A stretch of 64,000 bases of DNA, taken from Roseovarius sp. GTDB taxonomy: Bacteria > Pseudomonadota > Alphaproteobacteria > Rhodobacterales > Rhodobacteraceae. The translations under genes were made by a program, and so were the position numbers. Location of the stretch: contig JAOSKR010000003.1 in NCBI GenBank assembly GCA_027493545.1, forward strand, positions 429,360-493,359, given 5' to 3'. Below are positions 1 through 9,109 of this stretch, piece by piece. Below the pieces are notes generated by a model. That model did no database searches. It saw nothing but the letters and a program-made list of their open reading frames with translations, and was not told where the DNA came from. Numbering within the stretch: position 1 is the stretch's first letter; each line of letters begins with the position of its first letter.

Positions 1-1
1 G

Positions 2-1132
2 CGGCCGGCCAATCCGCGCTTTTCCTCGGGCCCCTGCGCCAAACCCCCCACATTCTCGCTCGACAAGCTGTCAGATGCCGCGCTGGGCCGCAGCCATCGC
101 GCCGCCATCGGCAAGGCCAAGCTCAAGGCCGCGATCGACGGCACGCGCGAAATCCTGCGTATCCCCGACGATTATCGCATCGGCATCGTGCCCGCCTCCG
201 ACACCGGCGCGGTCGAAATGGCGATGTGGAACCTGCTCGGTCCGCGCAAGGTCGAGATGCTGGCCTGGGAAAGCTTCGGCGCCGGCTGGGTGACCGACGT
301 GGTCAAGCAGTTGAAGCTCGACGCCGAGGTGAAGGAAGCGCCCTATGGCGAGATCGTCGATCTGGCCTCGGTCGACACCGACAACGATGTCGTTTTCACT
401 TGGAACGGCACCACCAGCGGCGTACGTGTGCCCAACGGCGACTGGATCAGGCCCGACCGGCAGGGGCTGACGATCTGCGATGCCACCTCGGCCGCCTTCG
501 CCCAGCACCTGCCCCGGGACAAGCTCGATGCCACCACCTTTTCCTGGCAGAAGGTGCTGGGCGGCGAGGCCGCGCACGGCATGCTGGTGCTCTCGCCCCG
601 GGCGGTCGAGCGGCTGGAAAGCTACGCCCCGCCCTGGCCGCTGCCCAAGATCTTTCGCCTGACCAAGGGCGGCAAGCTGATCGAGGGCATCTTCGAAGGC
701 GCGACCATCAACACCCCGTCGATGCTGGCGGTCGAGGATTACCTGCTGGCGCTCGACTGGGCACGCGAAGTGGGCGGGCTCGAGGGGCTGCGCGAACGCG
801 CCTACGCCAACCTCGCGGTGGTGCAGGGCTTTGTCGCCGAACATGGCTGGATCGGGTTTCTGGCCGCCGATCCGGCGACCCGCTCGAACACCTCCGTTTG
901 CCTGAAGTTCACCGACCCGCGCATCACCGACGGCGCCGCCTTTGCCAGGGCGGTGGCCAAGCGGCTCGAGGCCGAAGGCGTGGCGTTCGACATCGGCGCC
1001 TATCGCGACGCGCCCCCGGGGCTGCGCATCTGGTGTGGCGCTACGGTCGAGACCGCGGACGTGGTCGCGCTGATGCCGTGGATCGAATGGGCGTTCCGGT
1101 CCGAGATCGCGGCGTTGTCCGCGGCCGCGTGA
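2..1132 (+). CDS. serC: Phosphoserine aminotransferase, 5' end missing
   Basis: PLP-dependent enzyme that transaminates 3-phosphohydroxypyruvate to phosphoserine, the second step of serine synthesis; the family also serves pyridoxine synthesis. The reading frame is open from the first bases of the window ([16 protein letters not shown]), so only a few N-terminal residues are missing. About 376 residues are visible. Family landmarks are the GPCAKPP start, the [14 protein letters not shown] segment, and the PLP-lysine region [14 protein letters not shown]. It is the alphaproteobacterial type of SerC, longer than the E. coli form. A palindromic repeat pair follows and then serA in the same direction, so the two genes form a serine locus. 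No frameshift is seen. Confidence 0.95.
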   Translation, partial: RPANPRFSSGPCAKPPTFSLDKLSDAALGRSHRAAIGKAKLKAAIDGTREILRIPDDYRIGIVPASDTGAVEMAMWNLLGPRKVEMLAWESFGAGWVTDVVKQLKLDAEVKEAPYGEIVDLASVDTDNDVVFTWNGTTSGVRVPNGDWIRPDRQGLTICDATSAAFAQHLPRDKLDATTFSWQKVLGGEAAHGMLVLSPRAVERLESYAPPWPLPKIFRLTKGGKLIEGIFEGATINTPSMLAVEDYLLALDWAREVGGLEGLRERAYANLAVVQGFVAEHGWIGFLAADPATRSNTSVCLKFTDPRITDGAAFARAVAKRLEAEGVAFDIGAYRDAPPGLRIWCGATVETADVVALMPWIEWAFRSEIAALSAAA

Positions 1133-1137
1133 TCCGT

Positions 1138-1200
1138 GCCGGGCTGAAGCCCGGCCTGCACGGCAATCCCGGAATTCTGTAGGCCGGGCTTCAGCCCGGC
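1138..1200. repeat. REP-like palindrome pair between serC and serA
   Basis: Two near-identical 18-base palindromes lie 27 bases apart: GCCGGGCTGAAGCCCGGC at 1138-1155 and GCCGGGCTTCAGCCCGGC at 1183-1200. Each can fold on itself, and the pair can also fold into one long hairpin. The same unit recurs at 26227-26244 and, with one change, at 26252-26269. It could limit read-through between serC and serA or stabilise the serC transcript. Confidence 0.8.
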
Positions 1201-1237
1201 ATGCTCTCCGAAAACTCCATTCAAAGGACCAACGAAC

Positions 1238-2835
1238 ATGGCTCCCAAGGTACTCGTTTCCGACAAGCTTTCCGAAACCGCGGTGCAGATCTTCCGCGAT
1301 CGCGGCATCGAGGTCGATTTCCGGCCCGATCTGGGCAAGGACAAGGACAAGCTGGCCGAGGTGATCGGCGATTATGACGGCCTCGCCATCCGCTCGGCCA
1401 CCAAGGTGACCGCCAAGCTGCTGGAACGCGCCGACAGGCTCAAGGTCATCGGCCGCGCCGGTATCGGCACCGACAACATCGACAAGGAGGCCGCGTCGAA
1501 AAAGGGCGTGATCGTGATGAACACACCCTTCGGCAACATGATCACCACCGCCGAGCACGCCATCGCGATGATGTTCGCGGTCGCCCGCCAGCTGCCCGAG
1601 GCCAGCGCCTCGACCCATGCCGGCAAGTGGGAGAAGTCGCGCTTCATGGGTGTGGAGCTGACCGGCAAGACGCTGGGGGTGATCGGCGCCGGCAATATCG
1701 GCGGCATCGTCTGCGACCGTGCCCGCGGGCTGAAGATGAAGGTCATCGCCTATGATCCGTACCTGTCCGGGGAGAAGGCCGACAAGATGGGGGTCGAGAA
1801 GGTCGATCTCGATGAACTCCTGGCCCGTGCTGACTTTATCACCCTGCACGTGCCGCTGACCGACCAGACCCGCAACATCCTGTCGGCCGAGAACCTTGCC
1901 GAGGACCAAGAAGGGCGTGCGCATCATCAACTGCGCCCGCGGCGGGCTGGTCGACGAGGCGGCGCTGGCGGAACTGTTGAAATCGGGCCATGTGGCGGGC
2001 GCGGCCTTCGATGTCTTCAGCGTCGAGCCGGCGACCGAGAACGTGCCTTTTCGGCCTGCCGGGCGTCGTCTGCACCCCGCATCTGGGCGCGGCCACCACC
2101 GAGGCGCAGGAGAACGTTGCCCTGCAGGTGGCCGAGCAGATGTCGGACTACCTGCTGACCGGCGCGGTGAGGAACGCGCTCAACATGCCCTCTGTGACCG
2201 CCGAGGAGGCCAGGGTGATGGGCCCCTGGATCAAGCTGGCCGACCATCTCGGGAGTTTCATCGGCCAGATGACCGACGAGCCGATCAAGGCCATCAACAT
2301 CCTCTATGACGGGGTGGTGAGCGAGATGAACCTCGACGCGCTGACCTGCGCCGCCGTCGCCGGCATCATGAAGGCCGTCAACCCGGAGGTAAACATGGTT
2401 TCCGCCCCGCTGATGGCCAAGGAACGCGGCGTCAGGATTTCGACCACGCGCCAGGACAAGTCCGGCGCCTTCGAGGGTTACATCAAGCTGACCGTGGTGA
2501 CCGCCAGGCGCGAGCGCTCGATCGGCGGCACGGTGTTTTCCGACGGCAAGCCGCGCTTCATCCAGATCAAGGGCATCAACATCGACGCCGAGATCGGGCG
2601 CCACATGCTCTACACCACCAACCGTGACGAGCCCGGCATCATCGGCGTGCTCGGTCAGACGATGGGCCAGCACGGCGTCAATATCGCCAACTTCACCCTC
2701 GGCCGGGCGGCGGCCGGCGGCGAGGCGATCGCACTGCTCTATGTCGATGAGCCGGTGGCGCCGGAGGTGATCGCCGAACTCGAAGCGTCGGAGCTCTTCC
2801 AGCAGGTGCGGCCGCTGGAGTTCGACGTCGCCTGA
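1238..2835 (+). CDS. serA: D-3-phosphoglycerate dehydrogenase, two frameshifts
   Basis: NAD-dependent oxidation of 3-phosphoglycerate to 3-phosphohydroxypyruvate, the first step of serine synthesis. The chain begins [19 protein letters not shown] and carries the GAGNIGG nucleotide-binding motif, an RIINCARGG catalytic-loop segment, a central substrate-binding domain, and a C-terminal ACT-like part ([23 protein letters not shown]). The frame is broken twice. An extra base near 1903 (GCCGAGGACC, expected GCCGAGACC) and another near 2045 (GTGCCTTTTC, expected GTGCTTTTC) move the frame 2 to 3 to 1. Removing both gives exactly 532 codons, or 531 residues, the normal size. Because the gene is essential for prototrophy and otherwise perfect, these are probably sequence errors. 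Confidence 0.95.
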
Positions 2836-2855
2836 CGCCCCCCGGATCGGGGGCG
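2836..2855 (+). terminator. Hairpin after serA
   Basis: Seven-base GC stem (CGCCCCC at 2836-2842, GGGGGCG at 2849-2855) with a six-base loop, directly after the serA stop. There is no T tract, so it is a terminator-like or 3'-stabilising hairpin rather than a classical terminator. Confidence 0.45.
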
Positions 2856-3071
2856 CCGACGTCCCCGCGCTGTCCGCAAGGGCGGCGGGGATCGCGGACG
2901 CCGGTCAGGTGCGCCGTGGTCCGGCGCCGTCCGGACGGCGCGAAAACGACATGCTGCCGCAAACAGGCGCCTTGAAAACGACCCGGCCGGTCGCCCTCGG
3001 AAAACCGGCGGCCGGAAAAATCGCCTAACGGTTGGGGACGATCCGTCAAGCATCCGATTTGGGAGGAGACG

Positions 3072-3761
3072 ATGCCCGACCCCAGCCGCCGCATGCTGGC
3101 GGAAATCGCCGCCGTCTTCCGCGCCGAGAGCCGCGCCTGCGCCGACCGGACCGCAGATATCCTGGCGACCTTCCCGGGCCCGGACGCGGCCGCTTGCGGG
3201 GCCGATGCCGATGCCGATGCCGATGTCATCCGTGCGCTCCTTGCCGCCTCTCCGCTGGCGGTGGCCCATGCCACGCTGGCCGCGTTCGACGCGCTGCCCT
3301 GGGGCCGCAATCCCGTCGCCTCCCGCATCTCGGCCGAAGACAACGGTCTTTATCGTGTCGCCAACCTGATGGGGCCCGAAGGCCCGCTCTTTTGCCCGAC
3401 CCTCCGGGCCGGATTCTACTACCAGCGGCCCGATACCCGCTATGGCCTGCACTCCCACGCGGCGGTGGAAACCTACGTGATCATCGCCGGCCGTGCCCAC
3501 TGGACCGCCGGGGATACGCAGCGCGAGATGGCGCCGGGCCATGCCGTGCATCATTCCACCTATCTGCCCCATGCCTGTCAGACCGGCCCCGAGGGTGTCG
3601 TCGCGCTGTGGCGCTGGTCCGGCGATATCGGGATCGAAAGCTATCGCATGCATCACGGGCTCGACGCCTTCGGCGCCGCTGCCGCCCGGCAGGCAGGTCC
3701 GCTGCCGGTTTCCCGCCCCGCCGGTCTCAGGCCGTCCGTGCCCCCCGCAGTACCACGGTGA
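3072..3761 (+). CDS. Cupin protein of the DMSP lyase (DddQ/DddL-type) family
   Basis: Probable dimethylsulfoniopropionate lyase, which would cleave DMSP to dimethyl sulfide and acrylate in the cytoplasm. The protein has 229 residues. The C-terminal cupin carries LHSHAAVETY at 126-135, then APGHAVHHSTYLPHACQTG and ALWRWSGDIG. From memory, the zinc and catalytic residues of DddQ are H125, E129, Y131 and H163; here H129, E133, Y135 and H167 have identical spacing. The SGDI-type ending is also family-typical. The N-terminal half is less conserved and contains a DADADAD stretch made by a GATGCC microsatellite (about 3201-3227). A GGAGGAG ribosome site precedes the ATG. The 3' end overlaps the convergent gene by 35 bases. 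Another small-acid cupin enzyme remains possible. Confidence 0.75.
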   Translation: MPDPSRRMLAEIAAVFRAESRACADRTADILATFPGPDAAACGADADADADVIRALLAASPLAVAHATLAAFDALPWGRNPVASRISAEDNGLYRVANLMGPEGPLFCPTLRAGFYYQRPDTRYGLHSHAAVETYVIIAGRAHWTAGDTQREMAPGHAVHHSTYLPHACQTGPEGVVALWRWSGDIGIESYRMHHGLDAFGAAAARQAGPLPVSRPAGLRPSVPPAVPR

Positions 3762-4098
3762 GGAAACACAGCATGCCGAGTGCGCTGATGGTCGCGCCAC
3801 CCGCGGCCAGCGCCTCGGTCCTCTCCTGCAGCGCCAGCGCGATGCCGGGCACCATGACCGTGAGGCCCAGAAGCGACAGTGCCAGGTGCAGCCGGGGCAG
3901 CCGTCCCTCGGCCGCGTCGGGCACGAGGTGGTAGTAGAAGGCGAAGATCGCGAAGCTGACGAAGCCCACGAGGTTGAGATGGGCGTGTGCCGGCATCATC
4001 GTGTGATCGTGCGTCGCGGCCATGCGCAACCCCCAGGCCATGCCGATCAACACTGCAACCACCCCGCACAGCATGAACCAGAACGCCAGTCCCCTCAT
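3727..4098 (-). CDS. Small CcoN-like four-helix membrane protein
   Basis: A 123-residue integral membrane protein with about four hydrophobic helices. The segment MPAHAHLNLVGFVSFAIFAF resembles the heme-ligand helix of heme-copper oxidase subunit I (cbb3 CcoN or NorB type), where a histidine pair is followed by N-L-x-G. The protein is far too short to be an oxidase subunit and lacks the copper-site helices, so it is a stand-alone relative found in proteobacteria, possibly heme-binding. The start was chosen at ATG 4098 after a GGAAACGGA ribosome site; longer upstream reading lacks membrane character. It is convergent with and overlaps the cupin gene by 35 bases. Function is unknown. Confidence 0.7.
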   Translation of the reverse strand: MRGLAFWFMLCGVVAVLIGMAWGLRMAATHDHTMMPAHAHLNLVGFVSFAIFAFYYHLVPDAAEGRLPRLHLALSLLGLTVMVPGIALALQERTEALAAGGATISALGMLCFLTVVLRGARTA

Positions 4099-4339
4099 TG
4101 TTCCGTTTCCCGGTGTTGTTGAAACCGTCAGAAAGCTGCGACAAAATGCCGCAGCTTGCAAATCACTTATCGTTTCGGGTTTCGGCGCGGCGTGCCTGTT
4201 GCCCGCCCATATGCCTGCCCCGCCGGCGCGCGGGTTGCGCCGCTGCGGCGGGTCGCGCATGCTGCTGACTCCGCGTTTCGTCTCGCGCCCGTTCCGCGGC
4301 GCGCCATTCCCAGACGATCCAGTTGAAAGGATACACGCC

Positions 4340-5515
4340 ATGACCGATATCGTCCTGCTCGACGGCGCCCGCACCGCCATAGGCACCTTCGGCGGAGCGC
4401 TGGCCGGCACGCCGCCCACGACGCTCGGCGCCCATGTCGTCCGCGCGGCGATGGAGAGGTCGGGCGTCGAGCCGGGTCAGATCGGGCATGTCGTCTTCGG
4501 CACCGTGATCAACACCGAGCCGCGCGACATGTACCTGTCGCGCGTTGCCGCGATCGAGGCCGGCATTCCCGATACCGTCCCGGCGATGAACGTCAACCGG
4601 CTCTGTGGCTCGGGCGCGCAGGCGGTGGTGTCAGCGGCGCAGGCGCTGATGCTCGGCGATGCCGATTTCGCACTCGCCGGCGGCGCCGAATCGATGAGCC
4701 GCGCGCCCTTCGTCATTCCCGATCAGCGCTGGGGCGCCAAGATGGGCGACGTGCGCACGCTCGACATGATGCTGGGTGCGCTCAACTGTCCCTTCGGAAC
4801 CGGCCATATGGGCGTGACGGCCGAAAACGTGGCCGAACGGCATGACGTCACCCGCGCCGATCAGGATGCCTTTGCGCTCGAAAGCCAGCGCCGCGCCGCA
4901 CGTGCCATCGCGGATGGACATTTCCGCTCGCAGATCGAGCCGATCGAGGTGCGGGTGCGGCGCGACACCGTGGCATTCGATATCGACGAACACCCCAAGG
5001 CGACCACGGCCGAGGCGCTGGCCGGTCTGCGCCCGGCATTCCGGAAGGACGGCACCGTCACCGCCGGCAATGCCAGCGGCATCAACGACGGCGCGGCGGC
5101 GCTGGTGCTGGCGCGCGCCGGGGCGGCCGAGGCGGCGGGGCTGACACCGCGCGCGCGCATCATCGGCTATGCCCATGCCGGGGTAGCGCCCGAGGTGATG
5201 GGCATGGGCCCGGTGCCGGCGGTGCGGGCGCTGCTGGAAAGGACCGGTCTGGAGGCCGGCGATTTCGACGTTGTCGAGTCGAACGAAGCGTTCGCCGCCC
5301 AGGCCATCGCGGTCAATCGCGCGCTGGGGTTCGATCCCGACAAGGTCAACCCCAATGGCGGCGCCATCGCGCTCGGCCATCCGGTGGGCGCGACCGGGAC
5401 GATCCTGACCATCAAGGCGCTTTATGAACTCGAACGCATCCACGGCACGCGTGCGCTGGTGACCATGTGCATCGGCGGAGGGCAGGGGATCGCGCTGGCG
5501 CTGGAACGGCTCTGA
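4340..5515 (+). CDS. Acetyl-CoA C-acyltransferase (thiolase)
   Basis: Cytoplasmic thiolase of 391 residues that condenses or cleaves acyl-CoA with acetyl-CoA (acetoacetyl-CoA formation or the last step of beta-oxidation). It shows the acyl-enzyme cysteine motif [11 protein letters not shown] near residue 88, the ESNEAFAAQ motif, the [14 protein letters not shown] segment with the active-site histidine, and the C-terminal MCIGGGQG cysteine. The start at ATG 4340 has a GAAAGG ribosome site nine bases upstream. Length is normal. No beta-oxidation partner or PHB gene is adjacent, so the physiological direction cannot be read from context. A CoxG-like gene follows 130 bases downstream. Confidence 0.93.
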   Translation: MTDIVLLDGARTAIGTFGGALAGTPPTTLGAHVVRAAMERSGVEPGQIGHVVFGTVINTEPRDMYLSRVAAIEAGIPDTVPAMNVNRLCGSGAQAVVSAAQALMLGDADFALAGGAESMSRAPFVIPDQRWGAKMGDVRTLDMMLGALNCPFGTGHMGVTAENVAERHDVTRADQDAFALESQRRAARAIADGHFRSQIEPIEVRVRRDTVAFDIDEHPKATTAEALAGLRPAFRKDGTVTAGNASGINDGAAALVLARAGAAEAAGLTPRARIIGYAHAGVAPEVMGMGPVPAVRALLERTGLEAGDFDVVESNEAFAAQAIAVNRALGFDPDKVNPNGGAIALGHPVGATGTILTIKALYELERIHGTRALVTMCIGGGQGIALALERL

Positions 5516-5645
5516 CGGCACGGCGTCACGCCGGTTTCCCCGGCCCTTGTTGGTTTGCGGCACTCCGGCCGCCGGTGTGCTATTGGCCAGATGTGGGCGC
5601 TGCGTTACGGTCGTGCCGGATTTCCCGGGAAGAGGAGTTGCCGGA

Positions 5646-6158
5646 ATGGAAATGAGGGGCGAAAGAGAGATCGCCGCGGACCGGGAAACGGTCTGGGCGG
5701 CGCTGACCAGCGCCGAGGTTCTGAAGGAATGCGTCCCCGGCGCGCAGGAGGTCACCGGCTCGCCCGAAGAGGGGTTCGAGGCCACGGTGGTGCAAAAGGT
5801 CGGCCCGGTGAAAGCCACCTTTCACGGCACCGTTACCCTGCCGGACATGGTCGCCCCCGAGCGGCTGAAGCTTGTCGGCGAGGGTAAGGGCGGTGTCGCC
5901 GGCTTTGCCAAGGGCAGCGCCGATGTAACGCTGAGCGAAACCGAAAACGGCACGCTTCTGGCCTACGAGGTGGAGGCCAAGGTCGGGGGCAAGCTGGCGC
6001 AACTCGGCAGCCGCATCGTCGACGGGTTCGCCAGGAAGATGGCCGACCAGTTCTTTGCCCGGCTTGAAGAGGTGATCGAAGGCCCCAAGGAAGAGGACGA
6101 GGCACCCGAGGCCGAAAAGAAAGGCTGGCTCAAGCGCCTCATCACCCGCAAGGAGTAA
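5646..6158 (+). CDS. CoxG/SRPBCC family protein
   Basis: A 170-residue START/SRPBCC-fold protein of the carbon-monoxide-dehydrogenase subunit G family. The fold is marked by the first strand MRGEREIAADRETVWAAL, the KECVPGAQEV loop and the IVDGFARKMADQFFARLEE C-terminal helix. In true CO oxidisers CoxG helps dock the dehydrogenase at the membrane, but here no coxMSL genes are nearby, so this stand-alone member probably binds a lipid-like ligand or serves another molybdenum hydroxylase. The charged tail (KEEDEAPEAEKK) ends in a basic amphipathic stretch (KGWLKRLITRKE) that could touch the membrane. A GAAGAGGAG ribosome site supports ATG 5646. Confidence 0.85.
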   Translation: MEMRGEREIAADRETVWAALTSAEVLKECVPGAQEVTGSPEEGFEATVVQKVGPVKATFHGTVTLPDMVAPERLKLVGEGKGGVAGFAKGSADVTLSETENGTLLAYEVEAKVGGKLAQLGSRIVDGFARKMADQFFARLEEVIEGPKEEDEAPEAEKKGWLKRLITRKE

Positions 6159-6182
6159 GCGGCGAGGCGCGCCAACTAGATC

Positions 6183-6286
6183 TGCCACCCGCCCCGACCC
6201 CCCGAACCGGGGCCTCTCTTTCCGGCGGGACGAGGCCCCGGGTCCGGCCGGGACGCAGGTTTTTCGATTGAACGCGATACGCGCCA
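6183..6286. repeat. Dispersed GC-rich intergenic repeat, copy A
   Basis: About 100 bases with order CCACCCGCCCCG, then CCGGGGCCTC, then GGTCCGGCCGGGACG, then a short T-rich part and AACGCGATACGC. A second copy with the same order of blocks lies at 63741-63836 and a shorter relative at 56401-56480. The blocks can pair (GGGGCCTC with GAGGCCCC). It sits between the CoxG-like gene and the end of the SGNH gene. Confidence 0.65.
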
Positions 6287-6294
6287 CGCGGCCG

Positions 6295-6978
6295 CTACGG
6301 CCCCTCGATGACGTTGGCCAGCATCTGGCCGATGGCGGTGCTGCCCTTGACCGAGGGGTGGATCATGTCGATGGCGTGATATGAACCGTCTCCGTCGGGC
6401 ACCAGATCCTGCAGCGACAGGTAATAGAGACCGCCGTCGAGCTGCGACAGCCGGGCGATGCGGCGCTCGAGTTCGGCGCCCTCGTCGCGGCAATGCTCGA
6501 TGGGCGAGGCGCGGCCGGGGCTGCGCAGGTAACCGACATAGACCACCTTGGCGCCCGACTGGCGCAGTCTCGACAGGAAGCCGGGGATCGTGCCCCTGGT
6601 GCCGTCCTCGGAAATCAGCCGGTCGAGCTTGGGTCCGCAGACCATGCAGCCGCAGCCGAACCACAGATCGTTGCCGCCGCCATTGACCACCACCCAGTCC
6701 CAATCGCCGGGCACGTATTGCTTGGTGATGTTCAGTCCGGCACTGCCGGAGATGGGCAGCGCATAGTGAAACCGCGCCCCGATGGTGGACCGGTCGACCA
6801 CCGGCTCGCGCAGGGTCGCCTCGATCGCGTCGGCGACGGCTCGGTCCGAGAGACGGTTGGTGGCGAGCATCGAATCGCCCACGACCAGAATGCGGGAGGG
6901 GAAATCACGGGTGACGGATTCGCCACAAGCGGAAAGCAGGGCCGCCGAGGCAGCCAGAACGATCATACGAAGGAACAT
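6295..6978 (-). CDS. SGNH/GDSL-type hydrolase lipoprotein
   Basis: A 227-residue predicted lipoprotein. The N-terminus ends in the lipobox LLSAC with Cys18, so it should be anchored in the envelope. The SGNH catalytic blocks are present: block I VVGDSM with nucleophile Ser36, block III NGGGND at 99-104, and block V D204-x2-H207 (DMIHPS). The family hydrolyses esters of lipids or acylated glycans; the substrate cannot be told from sequence. Two extra cysteine pairs (FGCGCMVCG near 108-114 and HC near 162) are unusual and may form disulfides. It is transcribed away from the ABC exporter, alone between a repeat and a 260-base upstream gap. Confidence 0.85.
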   Translation of the reverse strand: MFLRMIVLAASAALLSACGESVTRDFPSRILVVGDSMLATNRLSDRAVADAIEATLREPVVDRSTIGARFHYALPISGSAGLNITKQYVPGDWDWVVVNGGGNDLWFGCGCMVCGPKLDRLISEDGTRGTIPGFLSRLRQSGAKVVYVGYLRSPGRASPIEHCRDEGAELERRIARLSQLDGGLYYLSLQDLVPDGDGSYHAIDMIHPSVKGSTAIGQMLANVIEGP

Positions 6979-7238
6979 GGGCGTCGGTATCTCTTTACTC
7001 TGACCGTCCTGCGTCGCGCCGGCGCGAATGCAGGATGGTTACGCCCCCAAGGAAAAAGTGTGACAAAACCGTGACCGATTCTCAACCACAATCGGGCCAG
7101 CATGTTCAGCCTCGGGAAACAGTCTGGTTCGATTTCGTGAATTGGTGGAATTCCGCACAGCCCAAGCTGCAACGCGGCGTGATTGCACTTCCCGTGCCGG
7201 CGGTTAGGTTAAGCCCGGATCTGACCGGAGCGGAACCC

Positions 7239-8171
7239 ATGCCACCGATCGTGGAAATCGACAACCTGAGCAAGACCTACGACGACGGGTTTCAGGCGCT
7301 CAAGGGCGTCACGCTGGCCATCGAGGAGGGCGAGATCCTGGCGCTGCTCGGCCCCAACGGGGCGGGCAAGACGACGCTGATTTCGGCGCTCTGCGGTATC
7401 GTCACGCCGACCGGGGGCAGCGCGCGCGTGGGCGGCCACGACATCGCCGCCGACTATCGCGCGGCACGATCGATGATCGGGCTGGTGCCGCAGGAAATCA
7501 CGCTGGAGCCGTTCGAGAAGGTGATCAGCACGGTGCGGTTTTCGCGAGGGCTCTTCGGCAAGCCCCGCAACGATGCGCTGATCGAGCGCATCCTGCGGCA
7601 ACTCTCGCTCTGGGACAAGCGCCGGAGCCCGATCAAGGAGCTGTCGGGCGGCATGAAACGGCGGGTGCTGATCGCCAAGGCGCTCTGTCACGAACCCAGG
7701 GTGCTCTTTCTCGACGAACCGACCGCCGGGGTGGACGTGGAGTTGCGCCGCGACATGTGGCGTGTGGTCGAGGGGCTCAAGGAAAGCGGCGTGACCATCA
7801 TCCTGACCACCCACTACATCGAAGAGGCCGAGGCCATCGCAGACCGCGTGGCGGTGATCCTGCGCGGCGACATCCTGCTGGTGGAGAAGAAGGAAACGCT
7901 GATGCGGCAGATGGGGCGCAAATGCCTGCGCATCGAACTGGCCAAGCCGATCGGGGCGGTCCCCGCCGCGTTGGCGGATTTCGGGCTGGAGCTGTCCGCG
8001 GACGGGTGCGAGCTGAGCTATACCTATGACCGCCAGGCCGAGCGCACCGGCATCACCCGGCTGTTGCGGGCGCTGTCGGACGAGGGCCTCGCGCTGTCGG
8101 ATCTGCAGACCGCGCAATCGAGCCTCGAGGAAATATTCGTCGACCTGGTCAGCGACGAGGCCGCGGCATGA
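7239..8171 (+). CDS. ABC transporter ATP-binding protein (YadG-like)
   Basis: ATPase subunit of an ABC-2 type exporter, 310 residues. Walker A GPNGAGKT is at 38-45, the Q-loop near 85 (VPQE), the signature LSGGMK at 135-140, Walker B VLFLDEP at 155-161, and the H-loop in [10 protein letters not shown]. The C-terminal extension of about 80 residues is typical of the YadG/NodI/drug-export subfamily. The start at ATG 7239 follows a GGAGCGG site; in-frame sequence upstream to 7035 lacks conserved features. It overlaps the permease gene by four bases (ATGA), so the two are translationally coupled. Substrate unknown. Confidence 0.92.
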   Translation: MPPIVEIDNLSKTYDDGFQALKGVTLAIEEGEILALLGPNGAGKTTLISALCGIVTPTGGSARVGGHDIAADYRAARSMIGLVPQEITLEPFEKVISTVRFSRGLFGKPRNDALIERILRQLSLWDKRRSPIKELSGGMKRRVLIAKALCHEPRVLFLDEPTAGVDVELRRDMWRVVEGLKESGVTIILTTHYIEEAEAIADRVAVILRGDILLVEKKETLMRQMGRKCLRIELAKPIGAVPAALADFGLELSADGCELSYTYDRQAERTGITRLLRALSDEGLALSDLQTAQSSLEEIFVDLVSDEAAA

Positions 8172-8929
8172 ACCTGCGGGCGATCCGGGCGATCTATGTC
8201 TTCGAGATGGCGCGCTTCTTTCGCACGCTCCTGCAGAGCTTCGTCTCGCCGGTGATCTCGACCTCGCTCTATTTCGTGGTCTTCGGCGCCGCCATCGGCA
8301 GCCGCATCGACGAAGTCGAGGGCGTGGCCTACGGCGCCTTCATCGTGCCGGGACTGGTGATGCTGTCGGTGATCACCCAGTCGATCACCAACGCCGCCTT
8401 CGGCATCTATTTCCCGAAATTCATCGGCACCATCTACGAGCTTCTGTCGGCCCCGGTCAGCTTTTTCGAAGTGGTGCTGGGTTATGTCGGGGCGGCGGCC
8501 ACAAAGGCGCTTTTCATCGGAGTGGTGATCCTCGTCACCGCGTCGCTCTTTGTCGATTTCAGCATCGCGCACCCGCTGGCGATGGTGGCGTTCCTGGTGC
8601 TGACTTGCCTCAGCTTCGCGCTTTTCGGCTTCATCATCGGCATCTGGGCGCAGAATTTCGAGCAGCTTCAGCTCATCCCGCTGCTGATCGTAACGCCGCT
8701 GGTGTTCCTGGGCGGCTCGTTCTACTCGATCTCGATGCTGCCGCCGGTGTGGCAGACGATCACGCTTTTCAACCCGGTGGTCTATCTGATCTCGGGCTTT
8801 CGCTGGTCGTTCTTCGGACAGGCCGATGTGGCGATCGGGCTGAGCCTCATGGCGATCGCGCTCTTTACCGCGATCTGCCTGACGCTGATCTGGGCGATCT
8901 TCAGGACCGGCTACCGGATACGGTCCTGA
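8168..8929 (+). CDS. ABC-2 type transporter permease (YadH-like)
   Basis: A 253-residue inner-membrane permease with six hydrophobic segments, the partner of the ATPase encoded just upstream. The ABC-2 family signature is the region [16 protein letters not shown] following [15 protein letters not shown]. It starts inside the stop of the ATPase gene (ATGA overlap), which implies a fixed stoichiometry. Together the two proteins form an exporter of the YadGH type, linked in other bacteria to drug, lipid or polysaccharide export. No substrate-binding protein is present, as expected of an exporter. Confidence 0.92.
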   Translation: MNLRAIRAIYVFEMARFFRTLLQSFVSPVISTSLYFVVFGAAIGSRIDEVEGVAYGAFIVPGLVMLSVITQSITNAAFGIYFPKFIGTIYELLSAPVSFFEVVLGYVGAAATKALFIGVVILVTASLFVDFSIAHPLAMVAFLVLTCLSFALFGFIIGIWAQNFEQLQLIPLLIVTPLVFLGGSFYSISMLPPVWQTITLFNPVVYLISGFRWSFFGQADVAIGLSLMAIALFTAICLTLIWAIFRTGYRIRS

Positions 8930-9109
8930 ACCGCCATCTCCGGGCGAAACCCGCCGGGCGCCCTGACACGGCGTCTTGCCCGTGGTTGACTGAAATCAAT
9001 GCGCCCGCCACGCTTCGGGCAGATGACTGGGCTGGTGCCGCGATGCAGCACGACGCGCCGGTATCCGTGCCCCGTCAGGCGCGCGCGCACCCGATGCCGG
9101 AGAAACCAG

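Noticed and set aside
71..1930. Long minus-strand open frame opposite serC and serA
   Set aside because: It is antisense to two recognised genes, crosses a repeat, and has the G/R/H/D-rich composition typical of antisense frames in high-GC DNA.
1238..2835. serA as a pseudogene
   Set aside because: Two single-base insertions are the only defects, the corrected length is exactly 531 residues, and similar errors are spread over the window.
5646..6158. Evidence for CO oxidation (CoxG)
   Set aside because: CoxG-like proteins are common without CO dehydrogenase, and no coxM, coxS or coxL gene is in the window.
6979..7238. A short gene or RNA in front of the ABC exporter
   Set aside because: No frame with a ribosome site and no clear folded structure; it is treated as the leader region of the divergent SGNH and ABC genes.
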